A stretch of DNA of 5,564 bases from Candidatus Azambacteria bacterium RBG_16_47_10 (GCA_001773975.1 MEYI01000032.1:1-5564); one strand, 5' to 3'; counted from the first letter of the stretch, positions 1 through 5,564 are shown. Notes: generated by a model not told the origin, from the letters alone. Numbers and translations are program-made.

Positions 1-207
1 GAGATCGGCTCATCTGTCTCGGTGAAAGCACACGGAAAAACTACTGATTTCACGATTGTCGGTTCGGAAGAGGCGGATCCCGCAACAGGAAAGATCTCAA
101 ATAAGTCACCGTTAGGGAGCGCGTTTTTAAACAAACGACCGGGTGATGTCGTGGAGGTGCATGCACCGAAGGGAACGGTAAAATACGAGATCGTCGAAAT
201 TCACTAA
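1..207 (+). CDS. greA: Transcription elongation factor GreA, C-terminal part (5' truncated by window edge)
   Basis: The frame is open from the first base and ends at TAA (205-207), giving the last 68 residues. GreA rescues backtracked RNA polymerase by stimulating cleavage of the transcript 3' end in the secondary channel. What is seen is the FKBP-like C-terminal domain that docks on polymerase: it opens EIGSSVSV, followed by the family hallmark run TIVGSEEADPATGKIS, then SPLGSAFLNKRPGDVVEV and a final YEIVEI strand. The N-terminal coiled coil with the catalytic acidic tip lies upstream, outside the window. GreB shares this fold, but the ADP..GKIS..SPLG pattern fits GreA better. The gene stops 17 nt before a strong hairpin and T-tract that probably ends its transcript, so it looks like a separate unit from the heat-shock operon. 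Confidence 0.93.
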   Translation, partial: EIGSSVSVKAHGKTTDFTIVGSEEADPATGKISNKSPLGSAFLNKRPGDVVEVHAPKGTVKYEIVEIH

Positions 208-224
208 CACAACATGAAATGGTG

Positions 225-260
225 AAATTAGCACTCTTGACACAAGAGTGCTAATTTTTT
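225..260 (+). terminator. Probable intrinsic terminator of greA, built from the extended CIRCE palindrome
   Basis: AAATTAGCACTCTTG (225-239) and CAAGAGTGCTAATTT (243-257) are perfect 15-base reverse complements around a 3-base loop, ACA. A run of six T (255-260) follows on the + strand. As RNA this is a long perfect hairpin with a U-tract, 17 nt after the greA stop. The inner 27 bases are the CIRCE operator, so the terminator function is inferred from shape. The stem is only moderately GC-rich and its outer three pairs use part of the T-tract. Confidence 0.65.
228..254 (+). promoter_or_regulatory. CIRCE operator (HrcA binding site)
   Basis: TTAGCACTC (228-236), nine bases, then GAGTGCTAA (246-254): an exact match to the CIRCE consensus TTAGCACTC-N9-GAGTGCTAA. 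It lies just upstream of hrcA, the gene for its own repressor, as in the Bacillus-type hrcA-grpE-dnaK-dnaJ operon. Unusually, the spacer TTGACACAA continues the symmetry, so the arms reach 12 bp inside CIRCE and 15 bp overall. The spacer also carries a consensus -35 box. Confidence 0.97.
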
Positions 261-265
261 ATCAT
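237..265 (+). promoter_or_regulatory. Sigma70-type promoter of the heat-shock operon, overlapping CIRCE
   Basis: TTGACA (237-242, 6/6) and TATCAT (260-265, 5/6 to TATAAT) are separated by 17 bp. The -35 box is the centre of the CIRCE palindrome, and the downstream CIRCE arm fills most of the spacer, so bound HrcA should block polymerase directly. The expected transcription start is about 271-274, only 4-7 nt before the hrcA ATG. The promoter is read from sequence only. Confidence 0.75.
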
Positions 266-277
266 GGACGTACTTGT

Positions 278-985
278 ATGGTATCAGAGCGACAAAAAGC
301 GATATTGTTCGCCGTTATTGATGAGCACATCAAAGGGGCCGAGCCCATCAGCTCGCACATGGTGTGCGAGACCTTTGATTTTGGCGTGAGTCCTGCGACC
401 ATGCGCAATGAATTTGCGAAGCTCGAGGAGGAAGGATATCTGTATCAGCCGCATACATCCGCCGGGCGCGTGCCGACCGATAAGGGATATCGGCTTTTTG
501 TGAACGCGCTTCTTGCCGACAGGGCAAATAATAACCGAAAGATGCGCGAAGCATTCCAGCGTATCACCGATGTTCAGCAGGAGGCATATGCGGTGTTCTC
601 CGAGTTTGCAAAGATCGCGGCATCGTTTTCAGGAAACACGGCATTTTCAGGATCCTTGGGGACTCACGCATTTTTCAAATCAGGGATGCACGAGGCATTG
701 CGCCAGCCGGAATTGGCGGATTCTCTGTTTCGCGAACGGTTCGGTGACGCCGTAGATTCTTTTGATGAAAATCTCGGATCATTTTTTGATACGCTCGATC
801 GCAATGGTGTTTCGGTATTTATAGGAAAGGAAAATCCTATTGCGAAGGCAAAAGATTTCAGCATGTTGGTTTCCCGCTTTCGCACCTCGTCCAATGAAGG
901 CATTGTGGTGATCTTCGGGCCGAAACGCATGGATTACCGTAAGGGACTTGATGTGTTGAATGCATTGCATAATTTACTGGAATAA
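278..985 (+). CDS. hrcA: Heat-inducible transcription repressor HrcA, shortened form
   Basis: HrcA binds CIRCE and represses chaperone operons; in studied species GroEL supports its activity. The protein is 235 residues against about 340 for the family. The N-terminal winged helix (about 1-78) is intact: it begins MVSERQKAILFAVIDEHI, then GVSPATMRNEFAKLEEEGYL and HTSAGRVPTDKGYRLFV. The C-terminal hallmarks FIGKENP (181-187) and GPKRMDY (214-220) are also present. About 100 residues usually found between them, covering the inserted dimerisation domain and part of the GAF-like domain, appear missing near 118-130. The reading frame is open upstream to a GTG at 248, but that start lies inside CIRCE and before the likely transcription start. 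ATG 278 gives the normal family N-terminus. No real Shine-Dalgarno is visible. Stop TAA 983-985. Confidence 0.95.
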   Translation: MVSERQKAILFAVIDEHIKGAEPISSHMVCETFDFGVSPATMRNEFAKLEEEGYLYQPHTSAGRVPTDKGYRLFVNALLADRANNNRKMREAFQRITDVQQEAYAVFSEFAKIAASFSGNTAFSGSLGTHAFFKSGMHEALRQPELADSLFRERFGDAVDSFDENLGSFFDTLDRNGVSVFIGKENPIAKAKDFSMLVSRFRTSSNEGIVVIFGPKRMDYRKGLDVLNALHNLLE

Positions 986-993
986 TTGCACAT

Positions 994-1530
994 ATGGATA
1001 TACACGACGAATCTGAAAAAAATAATAAAGATGAGAAAATGCCGGAAACGGCGCCGACGGAAATAGAAGCGCTTACGATACGATTGGAGCAATGCGAGAA
1101 AGAAAAGAACGAGTTTCTTGAGCTCTCTCAACGCATGAAGGCAGATCTCATGAATTTCAAAAAAGACCAGGAGCGCACCATGCAGTCATTTATGCAGTTT
1201 GCCGCACACGATGTCATTGAGAAATTCCTCCCTGTGCTCGACAGCATCGCCCTTGCGCTCAAGCATGTTCCGAAAGATCTTGAGCAGAACGGATGGGTAA
1301 AAGGAATTACGAGCATCAAACAGCTGATCGACGCGATGCTTAAAGACATCAATGTCACGGAAATTACGACAACCGGCATGCAGTTCGATCCTGCGATCCA
1401 TGAGGCGGTATCACAGGAAGAATCTGATGAGCACGACGGGAAGGTTACGGAGGAATTGCAAAAAGGATATATGCTGGGCGGGAAGGTGCTTCGCGCGGCA
1501 AAAGTGAAAATAGGGCATAAAAAAGAATAA
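994..1530 (+). CDS. grpE: Nucleotide exchange factor GrpE
   Basis: GrpE is the dimeric cofactor that releases ADP from DnaK, resetting the chaperone cycle, and can act as a thermosensor. The protein is 178 residues, a normal length. It has an acidic, probably disordered N-terminus (1-22), a long charged helix (about 23-70) with MKADLMNFKKDQER matching the family's R.kAd..NyrkR segment, and a helix-bundle stretch FLPVLDSIALAL (78-89). The C-terminal beta-wing carries the signature FDPAIHEAV (131-139) and ELQKGYMLGGKVLRAAKV (154-171). It starts 8 nt after the hrcA stop, so it is co-transcribed and perhaps translationally coupled. Upstream of ATG 994 there is only a distant GGAA, with no proper Shine-Dalgarno. 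The start context ACATATGG recurs at dnaK. Confidence 0.96.
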   Translation: MDIHDESEKNNKDEKMPETAPTEIEALTIRLEQCEKEKNEFLELSQRMKADLMNFKKDQERTMQSFMQFAAHDVIEKFLPVLDSIALALKHVPKDLEQNGWVKGITSIKQLIDAMLKDINVTEITTTGMQFDPAIHEAVSQEESDEHDGKVTEELQKGYMLGGKVLRAAKVKIGHKKE

Positions 1531-1560
1531 TCATTATCAATCTTATTTTTTTAAAAACAT

Positions 1561-3456
1561 ATGGCAAAGATATTAGGCATTGATCTGGGTACGACAAATT
1601 CCGCGATGGCATTCATTGAAGGCGGCGAGCCGCGCGTGATCGAAAACAAAGAAGGCAACAGGACCACGCCGTCTATTGTGGCGGTTTCAAAAAGTGGCGA
1701 TCGGATCGCAGGGCTTTTGGCAAAGCGCCAAGCGGTTACCAACGAGAAGAACACTATCTTTTCGGCAAAGCGTCTCATCGGACGGCGCTTTGCAGATGTG
1801 GAAGTGCAGCGCGACAGAAAAACACTCCCCTATGAAATAAAAGAAGCGGCAAATGGCGGTGTTGAGATCAAGATGGGAGACAAATGGTATTCTCCGCAGG
1901 AGATCGCTGCAATGGTGTTGCAGAAATTGAAGGCTGATGCGGAAGAAAAATTGGGCGAGAAGATCACGGAGGCGATCATTACGGTTCCGGCGTATTTCGA
2001 TGACGGCCAGCGACAGGCAACAAAGGACGCTGGTGAGATTGCGGGCTTTACCGTAAAGCGTATTATCAACGAACCGACCGCGGCGGCGCTTGCATACGGG
2101 ATCAACAAAAAGAAAAATGAAAAGATCGTCGTATACGATTTCGGCGGCGGCACATTCGATGTGTCGGTGCTTGAGATCGGCGATGACACGATCGAAGTGA
2201 AGGCGACCGGCGGCGATACGCATTTGGGCGGCGACGATTTCGATCAGACGATCATGCATTGGCTTATCGATGAGTTCAAGAAAGATCAGGGCATCGACCT
2301 TGCAAAGGATGTGCTTGCGCTTCAGCGTTTGAAGGAAGGAGCGGAGAAAGCAAAACACGAATTGTCGAGCACCGGAGAAACAGAGATCAATATCCCGTTC
2401 ATCACGGTGAGCGAAGACGGACCGCGCCATTTGAACATCAAGTTATCGCGCGCAAAACTTGAAGAGCTTGTCGGCGAGCACATCACGCGATCGATTGAAC
2501 TGACGAAGAAAACGGTTGCCGATGCGAAATTTGCCATTTCCGACATTGACGAAGTGGTGCTTGTCGGCGGACAGACGCGTATGCCGAAGATGCAAGAGGA
2601 AGTGAAAAAGTTGTTTGGCAAAGAGCCGCATAAAGGCGTGAACCCTGACGAAGTGGTTGCGATCGGCGCGGCGGTGCAAGGCGGCGTATTGCAGGGCGAG
2701 GTGAAAGATATTTTGTTGCTTGATGTTATTCCGTTGTCATTGGGCATTGAAACGATGGGCGGCGTATTCACCAAGATGATCGAAAAGAATACGACGATCC
2801 CTGTTTCAAAGACACAGGTGTTCTCAACCGCGGCGGACAATCAGCCGTCAGTAGAGGTACATGTGCTTCAGGGCGAGCGCGAGATGGCGAACGATAATAA
2901 GGCGCTCGGGCGATTCATGCTCGATGGTATTCCTCCGGCGCCGCGCGGCGTTCCGCAGGTTGAAGTGTCATTTGATATCGATGCAAACGGTATTTTGCAC
3001 GTAAAAGCGAAAGACAAAGCAACGAACAAAGAGCAGTCTATCCGCATCGAGGCGTCATCGGGCTTGTCGAAAGAAGAGATCGAGCGCATGAAACAGGATG
3101 CGCAAGTGCACGCGGAAGAAGACAAGAAAAAGCGTGAAGCGGTGGAGACAAAGAACGTGACCGACACATTGCTCTATACCGCGGAAAAGACAAAGAAAGA
3201 GTTTTCTGATAAAATGAAAGAAGAAGTGAAAAAAGAGCTCGATGAAAAGATCGATGCGCTCACGAAAGTGAAGGATGGCGGCGACACAGATGCGATCAAA
3301 AAAGCATCGGAAGAGCTTTCACAAACACTGCAAAAGATCGGCGCGGAGATGTATCAGCAAAAAGGCGCCGATGCGCCGCAAGGCGAAGCGGCCGCTGAGA
3401 ATGCAGAAAAAGAAAAGGAAGGGCCCGTAGAAGGCGAATTTGAAGAAGGGAAGTAA
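1561..3456 (+). CDS. dnaK: Molecular chaperone DnaK (Hsp70)
   Basis: This is the ATP-dependent Hsp70 chaperone, working with DnaJ and GrpE in the cytoplasm. The protein is 631 residues and full length. Nucleotide-binding domain: phosphate-1 loop GIDLGTTNS (6-14), K70 at the position of the E. coli catalytic lysine, VPAYFDDGQRQATKDAG (142-158), INEPTAAALAYG (169-180), phosphate-2 loop YDFGGGTFD (192-200) and the adenosine motif VLVGGQTRMP (333-342). The hydrophobic linker ILLLD (384-388) leads to the substrate-binding beta domain, with PLSLGIETMGG (391-401), and then a helical lid from about 501. An Ala/Glu-rich tail ends GEFEEGK, resembling the E. coli tail. The segment KRLIGRRF..VEVQRD (70-85) is the insert typical of Gram-negative-type Hsp70. 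ATG 1561 follows an A/T-only stretch with no Shine-Dalgarno. Confidence 0.98.
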   Translation: MAKILGIDLGTTNSAMAFIEGGEPRVIENKEGNRTTPSIVAVSKSGDRIAGLLAKRQAVTNEKNTIFSAKRLIGRRFADVEVQRDRKTLPYEIKEAANGGVEIKMGDKWYSPQEIAAMVLQKLKADAEEKLGEKITEAIITVPAYFDDGQRQATKDAGEIAGFTVKRIINEPTAAALAYGINKKKNEKIVVYDFGGGTFDVSVLEIGDDTIEVKATGGDTHLGGDDFDQTIMHWLIDEFKKDQGIDLAKDVLALQRLKEGAEKAKHELSSTGETEINIPFITVSEDGPRHLNIKLSRAKLEELVGEHITRSIELTKKTVADAKFAISDIDEVVLVGGQTRMPKMQEEVKKLFGKEPHKGVNPDEVVAIGAAVQGGVLQGEVKDILLLDVIPLSLGIETMGGVFTKMIEKNTTIPVSKTQVFSTAADNQPSVEVHVLQGEREMANDNKALGRFMLDGIPPAPRGVPQVEVSFDIDANGILHVKAKDKATNKEQSIRIEASSGLSKEEIERMKQDAQVHAEEDKKKREAVETKNVTDTLLYTAEKTKKEFSDKMKEEVKKELDEKIDALTKVKDGGDTDAIKKASEELSQTLQKIGAEMYQQKGADAPQGEAAAENAEKEKEGPVEGEFEEGK

Positions 3457-3513
3457 TCGTCAGACATCACCACTATCATTAGTACGCAAAAGCATCGTAT
3501 CATTTATATCGGT

Positions 3514-4413
3514 TTGTTTTGTGCGAGCTTTGCGCTCTCTGTTTTTGTGTGGCACACCGTGCAAAGTAATGTTGGTGTTCTTGATGTGTCCAGTGCGATT
3601 GTGATCGTATGCGCAGTAGCGGTGTTTCTCACATTGTTCGTGCTTGGCGCGTTCATCTGTTCATTAAAAGAGATGGCGGTAATCGCAGTGGCTTTTCCCC
3701 TCGGGTTCTTATTGATAATGGGGAAAGGGTGGATTGCCGCGACCCTTTCTTCTCTTTTTTTCTTCTACGCCGTAGGATCGATGCGATTTCAGATCCATAA
3801 TCGCATCAAGGTCAGTTTTTATCCGCTTATATCCTATGGCACTCCTGCAGCGGTGACCGCGCTTGCAGTGCTGTTTGTGTATATGGGGTATTCTCATCCA
3901 TTTCGCATCACCGGATCTTTCAAGACCCCCGAGCGAATAGTAAGTCCTCTTGTGCCATTTGCAGAATCGTTCATTCGGTCGCAAGCGCCGGGATATGAAA
4001 AGGGAATGACCGTTGATGCGTTTTTGTCGGCAAGCGCGGTGGAAATGCTTGAACAGAAATACGGCACGACGGCGCTTGCCGACAAACAAGTGCAGACGGC
4101 GCTTGCCGATGCGGTGGAAAAACAACGAAGCGAATTATCCCGGCAATTAAAAGTCCCGCTGAAAGGGGATGAGCGCGTAGAGAATATCATTACTTCGATT
4201 ATGGATAAATATCTGAATTCGTATTTGGTATCCTATCGTGAATTCGTGCCGCTGGTTGTTGCGGTGTCGGTGTTTTTTGCAGTAACGTCCATTGGATTTT
4301 TTTTAAGAAGGATAGCGGTTCTTCTCGCATGGCTTTCTGCGCATGCGTTGGTCGCGCTTCATGTTATCGAAAAGAAAAAAGAAGGTATCGAGCGCGAAGT
4401 GCTCTCCGTGTAA
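3514..4413 (+). CDS. Uncharacterised multi-pass membrane protein between dnaK and dnaJ (start uncertain)
   Basis: I do not recognise a family. From the TTG at 3514 the product is 299 residues. Hydrophobic segments fall at about 1-14, 25-50, 54-70, 73-90, 105-126, 244-264 and 267-285. A hydrophilic region of roughly 115 residues (127-243), containing a charged helical stretch with two TALAD copies, separates the last two from the rest. By the positive-inside rule (RFQIHNRIK after segment 4), that region would be extracytoplasmic; the topology of the C-terminal EKKKEGIERE tail is unclear. TTG 3514 cuts into the first hydrophobic segment. The frame stays open back to the dnaK stop, adding KHRIIYIG just before it, but that stretch has no ATG or GTG; ATT at 3478 is a candidate start. 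The first in-frame ATG (3673) would lose two segments. Its place in the operon suggests co-regulation with chaperones; function unknown. Confidence 0.8.
   Translation: MFCASFALSVFVWHTVQSNVGVLDVSSAIVIVCAVAVFLTLFVLGAFICSLKEMAVIAVAFPLGFLLIMGKGWIAATLSSLFFFYAVGSMRFQIHNRIKVSFYPLISYGTPAAVTALAVLFVYMGYSHPFRITGSFKTPERIVSPLVPFAESFIRSQAPGYEKGMTVDAFLSASAVEMLEQKYGTTALADKQVQTALADAVEKQRSELSRQLKVPLKGDERVENIITSIMDKYLNSYLVSYREFVPLVVAVSVFFAVTSIGFFLRRIAVLLAWLSAHALVALHVIEKKKEGIEREVLSV
4023..4086 (+). repeat. 15-bp perfect inverted repeat within the membrane-protein gene
   Basis: TTTGTCGGCAAGCGC (4023-4037) is the exact reverse complement of GCGCTTGCCGACAAA (4072-4086), with a 34-nt loop. Eleven bases of the downstream arm (GCGCTTGCCGA) recur at 4099-4109, so the upstream arm could pair with either copy. 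It lies inside coding sequence; whether the structure matters is unknown. Confidence 0.7.
4069..4109 (+). repeat. 14-bp direct repeat encoding two TALAD motifs
   Basis: ACGGCGCTTGCCGA occurs at 4069-4082 and at 4096-4109, both in frame, 27 nt (nine codons) apart. The copies encode TALAD at residues 186-190 and 195-199 of the membrane protein, using identical codons up to the final base. This could be a small internal duplication or chance codon reuse. Confidence 0.6.
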
Positions 4414-4425
4414 TGAAGTGAATAT

Positions 4426-5508
4426 ATGGCAAAAAAAGATTATTATCATGTTTTAGGTGTGCAAAAAGGATCGTCGGAAGACGAGATAAAAAAAGCGTAT
4501 CGAAAGCTCGCGCACCAGCATCACCCTGATAAAACAGGAGGCAACGAAGCGAAGTTCAAAGAGATCAATGAAGCATATCAAGTGCTTTCCAATAAAGAAA
4601 AGCGCGCCCAGTACGATACACATGGGCGGACATTTGAAGGAGCAGGCGGTGGCCCCGGGGATTTTGGCGGCGGCGGTTTCCAGTGGGATTTTGGCGGTGC
4701 CGGTGCGGAAGGATTCTCCGATATATTCGGCGATATGTTCGGTTTCGGCGGCGGTGCGCGGGGAGGTCGCTCACGGGCATCACGCGGAGAGGATGTGCAG
4801 GTGGCGCTTGTCATTGATCTTGAAGATGCCGCATTTGGCAAAGAAAAAGAGATACAGATAAAAAGGCAAGTTGAATGCACCCATTGCGGCGGCACCGGCG
4901 CTGAGCCGAAAACCGATATCGCGACATGCGATACGTGTAAAGGGTCTGGAGAGGTGCGTAAGCAGTTCCGCACGCCGTTTGGTGTGATGGCGCAAGCCGC
5001 AGTGTGTTCGGCGTGCCACGGGCGGGGCAAGATCCCAAAGCATAGATGTTCTTCATGCGGCGGTGATGGTATTTTGAAGGAAACAGATACATTCAGGGTG
5101 AAGATTCCACAGGGGATCGACTCGGGCGAGGCGTTCGGTGTTCCGGGAAAAGGCAATGCGGCGCCGTTCGGCGGCGGTACGGGCAATCTGTATGTCGTTG
5201 TGACTATAGTGAAACATCCGAAGTTTACGCGTGAAGGCGATGATCTCCACGTGAAATTCCCTGTTACATTTTCGCAGGCGGTGTTTGGCGATAAGGTGGA
5301 TTTAGAAACACTGCATGGACCGATCCGGCTGAAGATCCCGGCGGGTATTCAGTCGGGAACCGTTATCCGGGTCGGGGGAAAAGGCATGCCTCGCAAAGGC
5401 GGATACGGCAAAGGAGATCTGCTTGTAATGGTGCAGGTACGAACGCCGGAAAAATTAAGTAAACGCCAAAAAGAATTATTGGAAGAGCTGAAAAAGGAGG
5501 AGCTCTAG
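4426..5508 (+). CDS. dnaJ: Co-chaperone DnaJ (type I Hsp40)
   Basis: DnaJ delivers unfolded substrate to DnaK and stimulates its ATPase. The 360-residue protein has all type I parts. The J domain (about 5-66) has HPD at 33-35 and FKEINEAYQVLS. A Gly/Phe-rich linker follows (about 72-116). Four complete zinc-binding CxxCxGxG repeats are present: CTHCGGTG (151-158), CDTCKGSG (168-175), CSACHGRG (194-201) and CSSCGGDG (208-215). C-terminal substrate-binding beta domains follow, with GDDLHVKFPVTFSQAVFGDK (271-290), and a lysine/glutamate-rich end (KRQKELLEELKKEEL) closes the protein. The start is ATG 4426, 12 nt after the membrane-protein stop; GAAGTG (4415-4420) is at best a weak Shine-Dalgarno. 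Stop is TAG. Being last in the operon, it depends on the CIRCE promoter unless an unseen internal promoter exists. Confidence 0.97.
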   Translation: MAKKDYYHVLGVQKGSSEDEIKKAYRKLAHQHHPDKTGGNEAKFKEINEAYQVLSNKEKRAQYDTHGRTFEGAGGGPGDFGGGGFQWDFGGAGAEGFSDIFGDMFGFGGGARGGRSRASRGEDVQVALVIDLEDAAFGKEKEIQIKRQVECTHCGGTGAEPKTDIATCDTCKGSGEVRKQFRTPFGVMAQAAVCSACHGRGKIPKHRCSSCGGDGILKETDTFRVKIPQGIDSGEAFGVPGKGNAAPFGGGTGNLYVVVTIVKHPKFTREGDDLHVKFPVTFSQAVFGDKVDLETLHGPIRLKIPAGIQSGTVIRVGGKGMPRKGGYGKGDLLVMVQVRTPEKLSKRQKELLEELKKEEL

Positions 5509-5514
5509 AGGATG

Positions 5515-5543
5515 TTGATTTTTATTACCCAGTTGCATATAAT
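5515..5543 (+). promoter_or_regulatory. Sigma70-type promoter reading out of the window
   Basis: TTGATT (5515-5520, 4/6) and a perfect TATAAT (5538-5543) are 17 bp apart. The -35 starts 7 nt after the dnaJ stop, in a region with no other gene, and transcription would begin near 5549-5551. The downstream gene is not in the window. No terminator for the heat-shock operon is seen between 5509 and 5564, so readthrough is possible. Confidence 0.6.
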
Positions 5544-5564
5544 GGCTACTGCGTAACTTGGGCC

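Noticed and set aside
248..277. Upstream GTG start for hrcA adding ten residues
   Set aside because: It lies inside the CIRCE arm, overlaps the -10 region and precedes the likely transcription start; ATG 278 gives the normal HrcA N-terminus.
1687..2430. Long open frame on the minus strand opposite dnaK (247 codons)
   Set aside because: It is antisense to the highly conserved nucleotide-binding domain, has no recognisable motif, and similar shadow frames are common opposite codon-biased genes.
3496..3512. TATCAT at 3498-3503 as a -10 for a promoter of the membrane gene and dnaJ
   Set aside because: No acceptable -35 lies 16-18 bp upstream (ATCATT at 3475-3480 matches poorly), so it is probably chance.
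4578..5186. Minus-strand open frame of 202 codons opposite dnaJ
   Set aside because: Its proline-rich composition mirrors the glycine-rich dnaJ codons on the other strand; no independent evidence for a gene.
5512..5556. Fourteen-codon open frame after dnaJ, with AGGAGG at 5495-5500
   Set aside because: It overlaps the predicted promoter, the AGGAGG bases are the Lys-Glu-Glu codons ending dnaJ, and the 11-nt spacing is long. A leader peptide cannot be excluded but is unsupported.
1..5564. Recoded TGA (glycine) as in Gracilibacteria or Absconditabacteria
   Set aside because: All five complete genes and the greA end translate cleanly with the standard bacterial code, with no in-frame TGA where the families expect glycine.
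1..5564. tRNA, rRNA, CRISPR array, transposase or phage attachment site
   Set aside because: I scanned for cloverleaf-like, regularly spaced or terminal inverted repeats and saw none; apart from a 55-nt tail the window is filled by the six genes and short gaps.

Overview
The window is a bacterial DnaK heat-shock locus, with every gene on the + strand. It most resembles a Candidate Phyla Radiation (Patescibacteria, perhaps Parcubacteria-like) genome. The reasons are a shortened HrcA (235 residues against roughly 340), almost no Shine-Dalgarno sequences, tight packing, and an unrecognised membrane protein between dnaK and dnaJ. This taxonomic call is an inference; no ribosomal RNA is present to confirm it. 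The genetic code looks standard: the stops are TAA (five genes) and TAG (dnaJ), and no in-frame TGA has to be read as glycine.

Layout. Positions 1-207 hold the 3' end of greA (transcript-cleavage factor). Positions 225-265 hold a compact control element. It is a perfect CIRCE operator (228-254) lying inside a longer 15-bp-arm palindrome followed by a T-tract, which looks like the greA terminator. A consensus -35 box (TTGACA, 237-242) sits in the CIRCE spacer, with a -10 (TATCAT, 260-265) 17 bp downstream. Next come hrcA (278-985), grpE (994-1530), dnaK (1561-3456), an uncharacterised multi-pass membrane protein (about 3514-4413, true start uncertain) and dnaJ (4426-5508). A second sigma70-type promoter (5515-5543) starts immediately after dnaJ and points out of the window.

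How it works together. HrcA should bind CIRCE and occlude the overlapping promoter, so hrcA, grpE, dnaK, the membrane gene and dnaJ are probably co-expressed and derepressed on heat or protein-folding stress. DnaK is the ATP-driven chaperone, DnaJ delivers substrate and stimulates ATP hydrolysis, and GrpE exchanges nucleotide. The intergenic gaps are 8, 30, about 57 and 12 nt, with no terminator visible between the genes.

The main unusual points are the overlay of terminator, operator and promoter; an hrcA leader predicted to be only a few nucleotides; the missing middle of HrcA; the membrane protein with no normal start codon; and a 15-bp inverted repeat inside that gene. No mobile element, CRISPR array, tRNA or rRNA was found, and no stretch of 300 bases lacks a gene.
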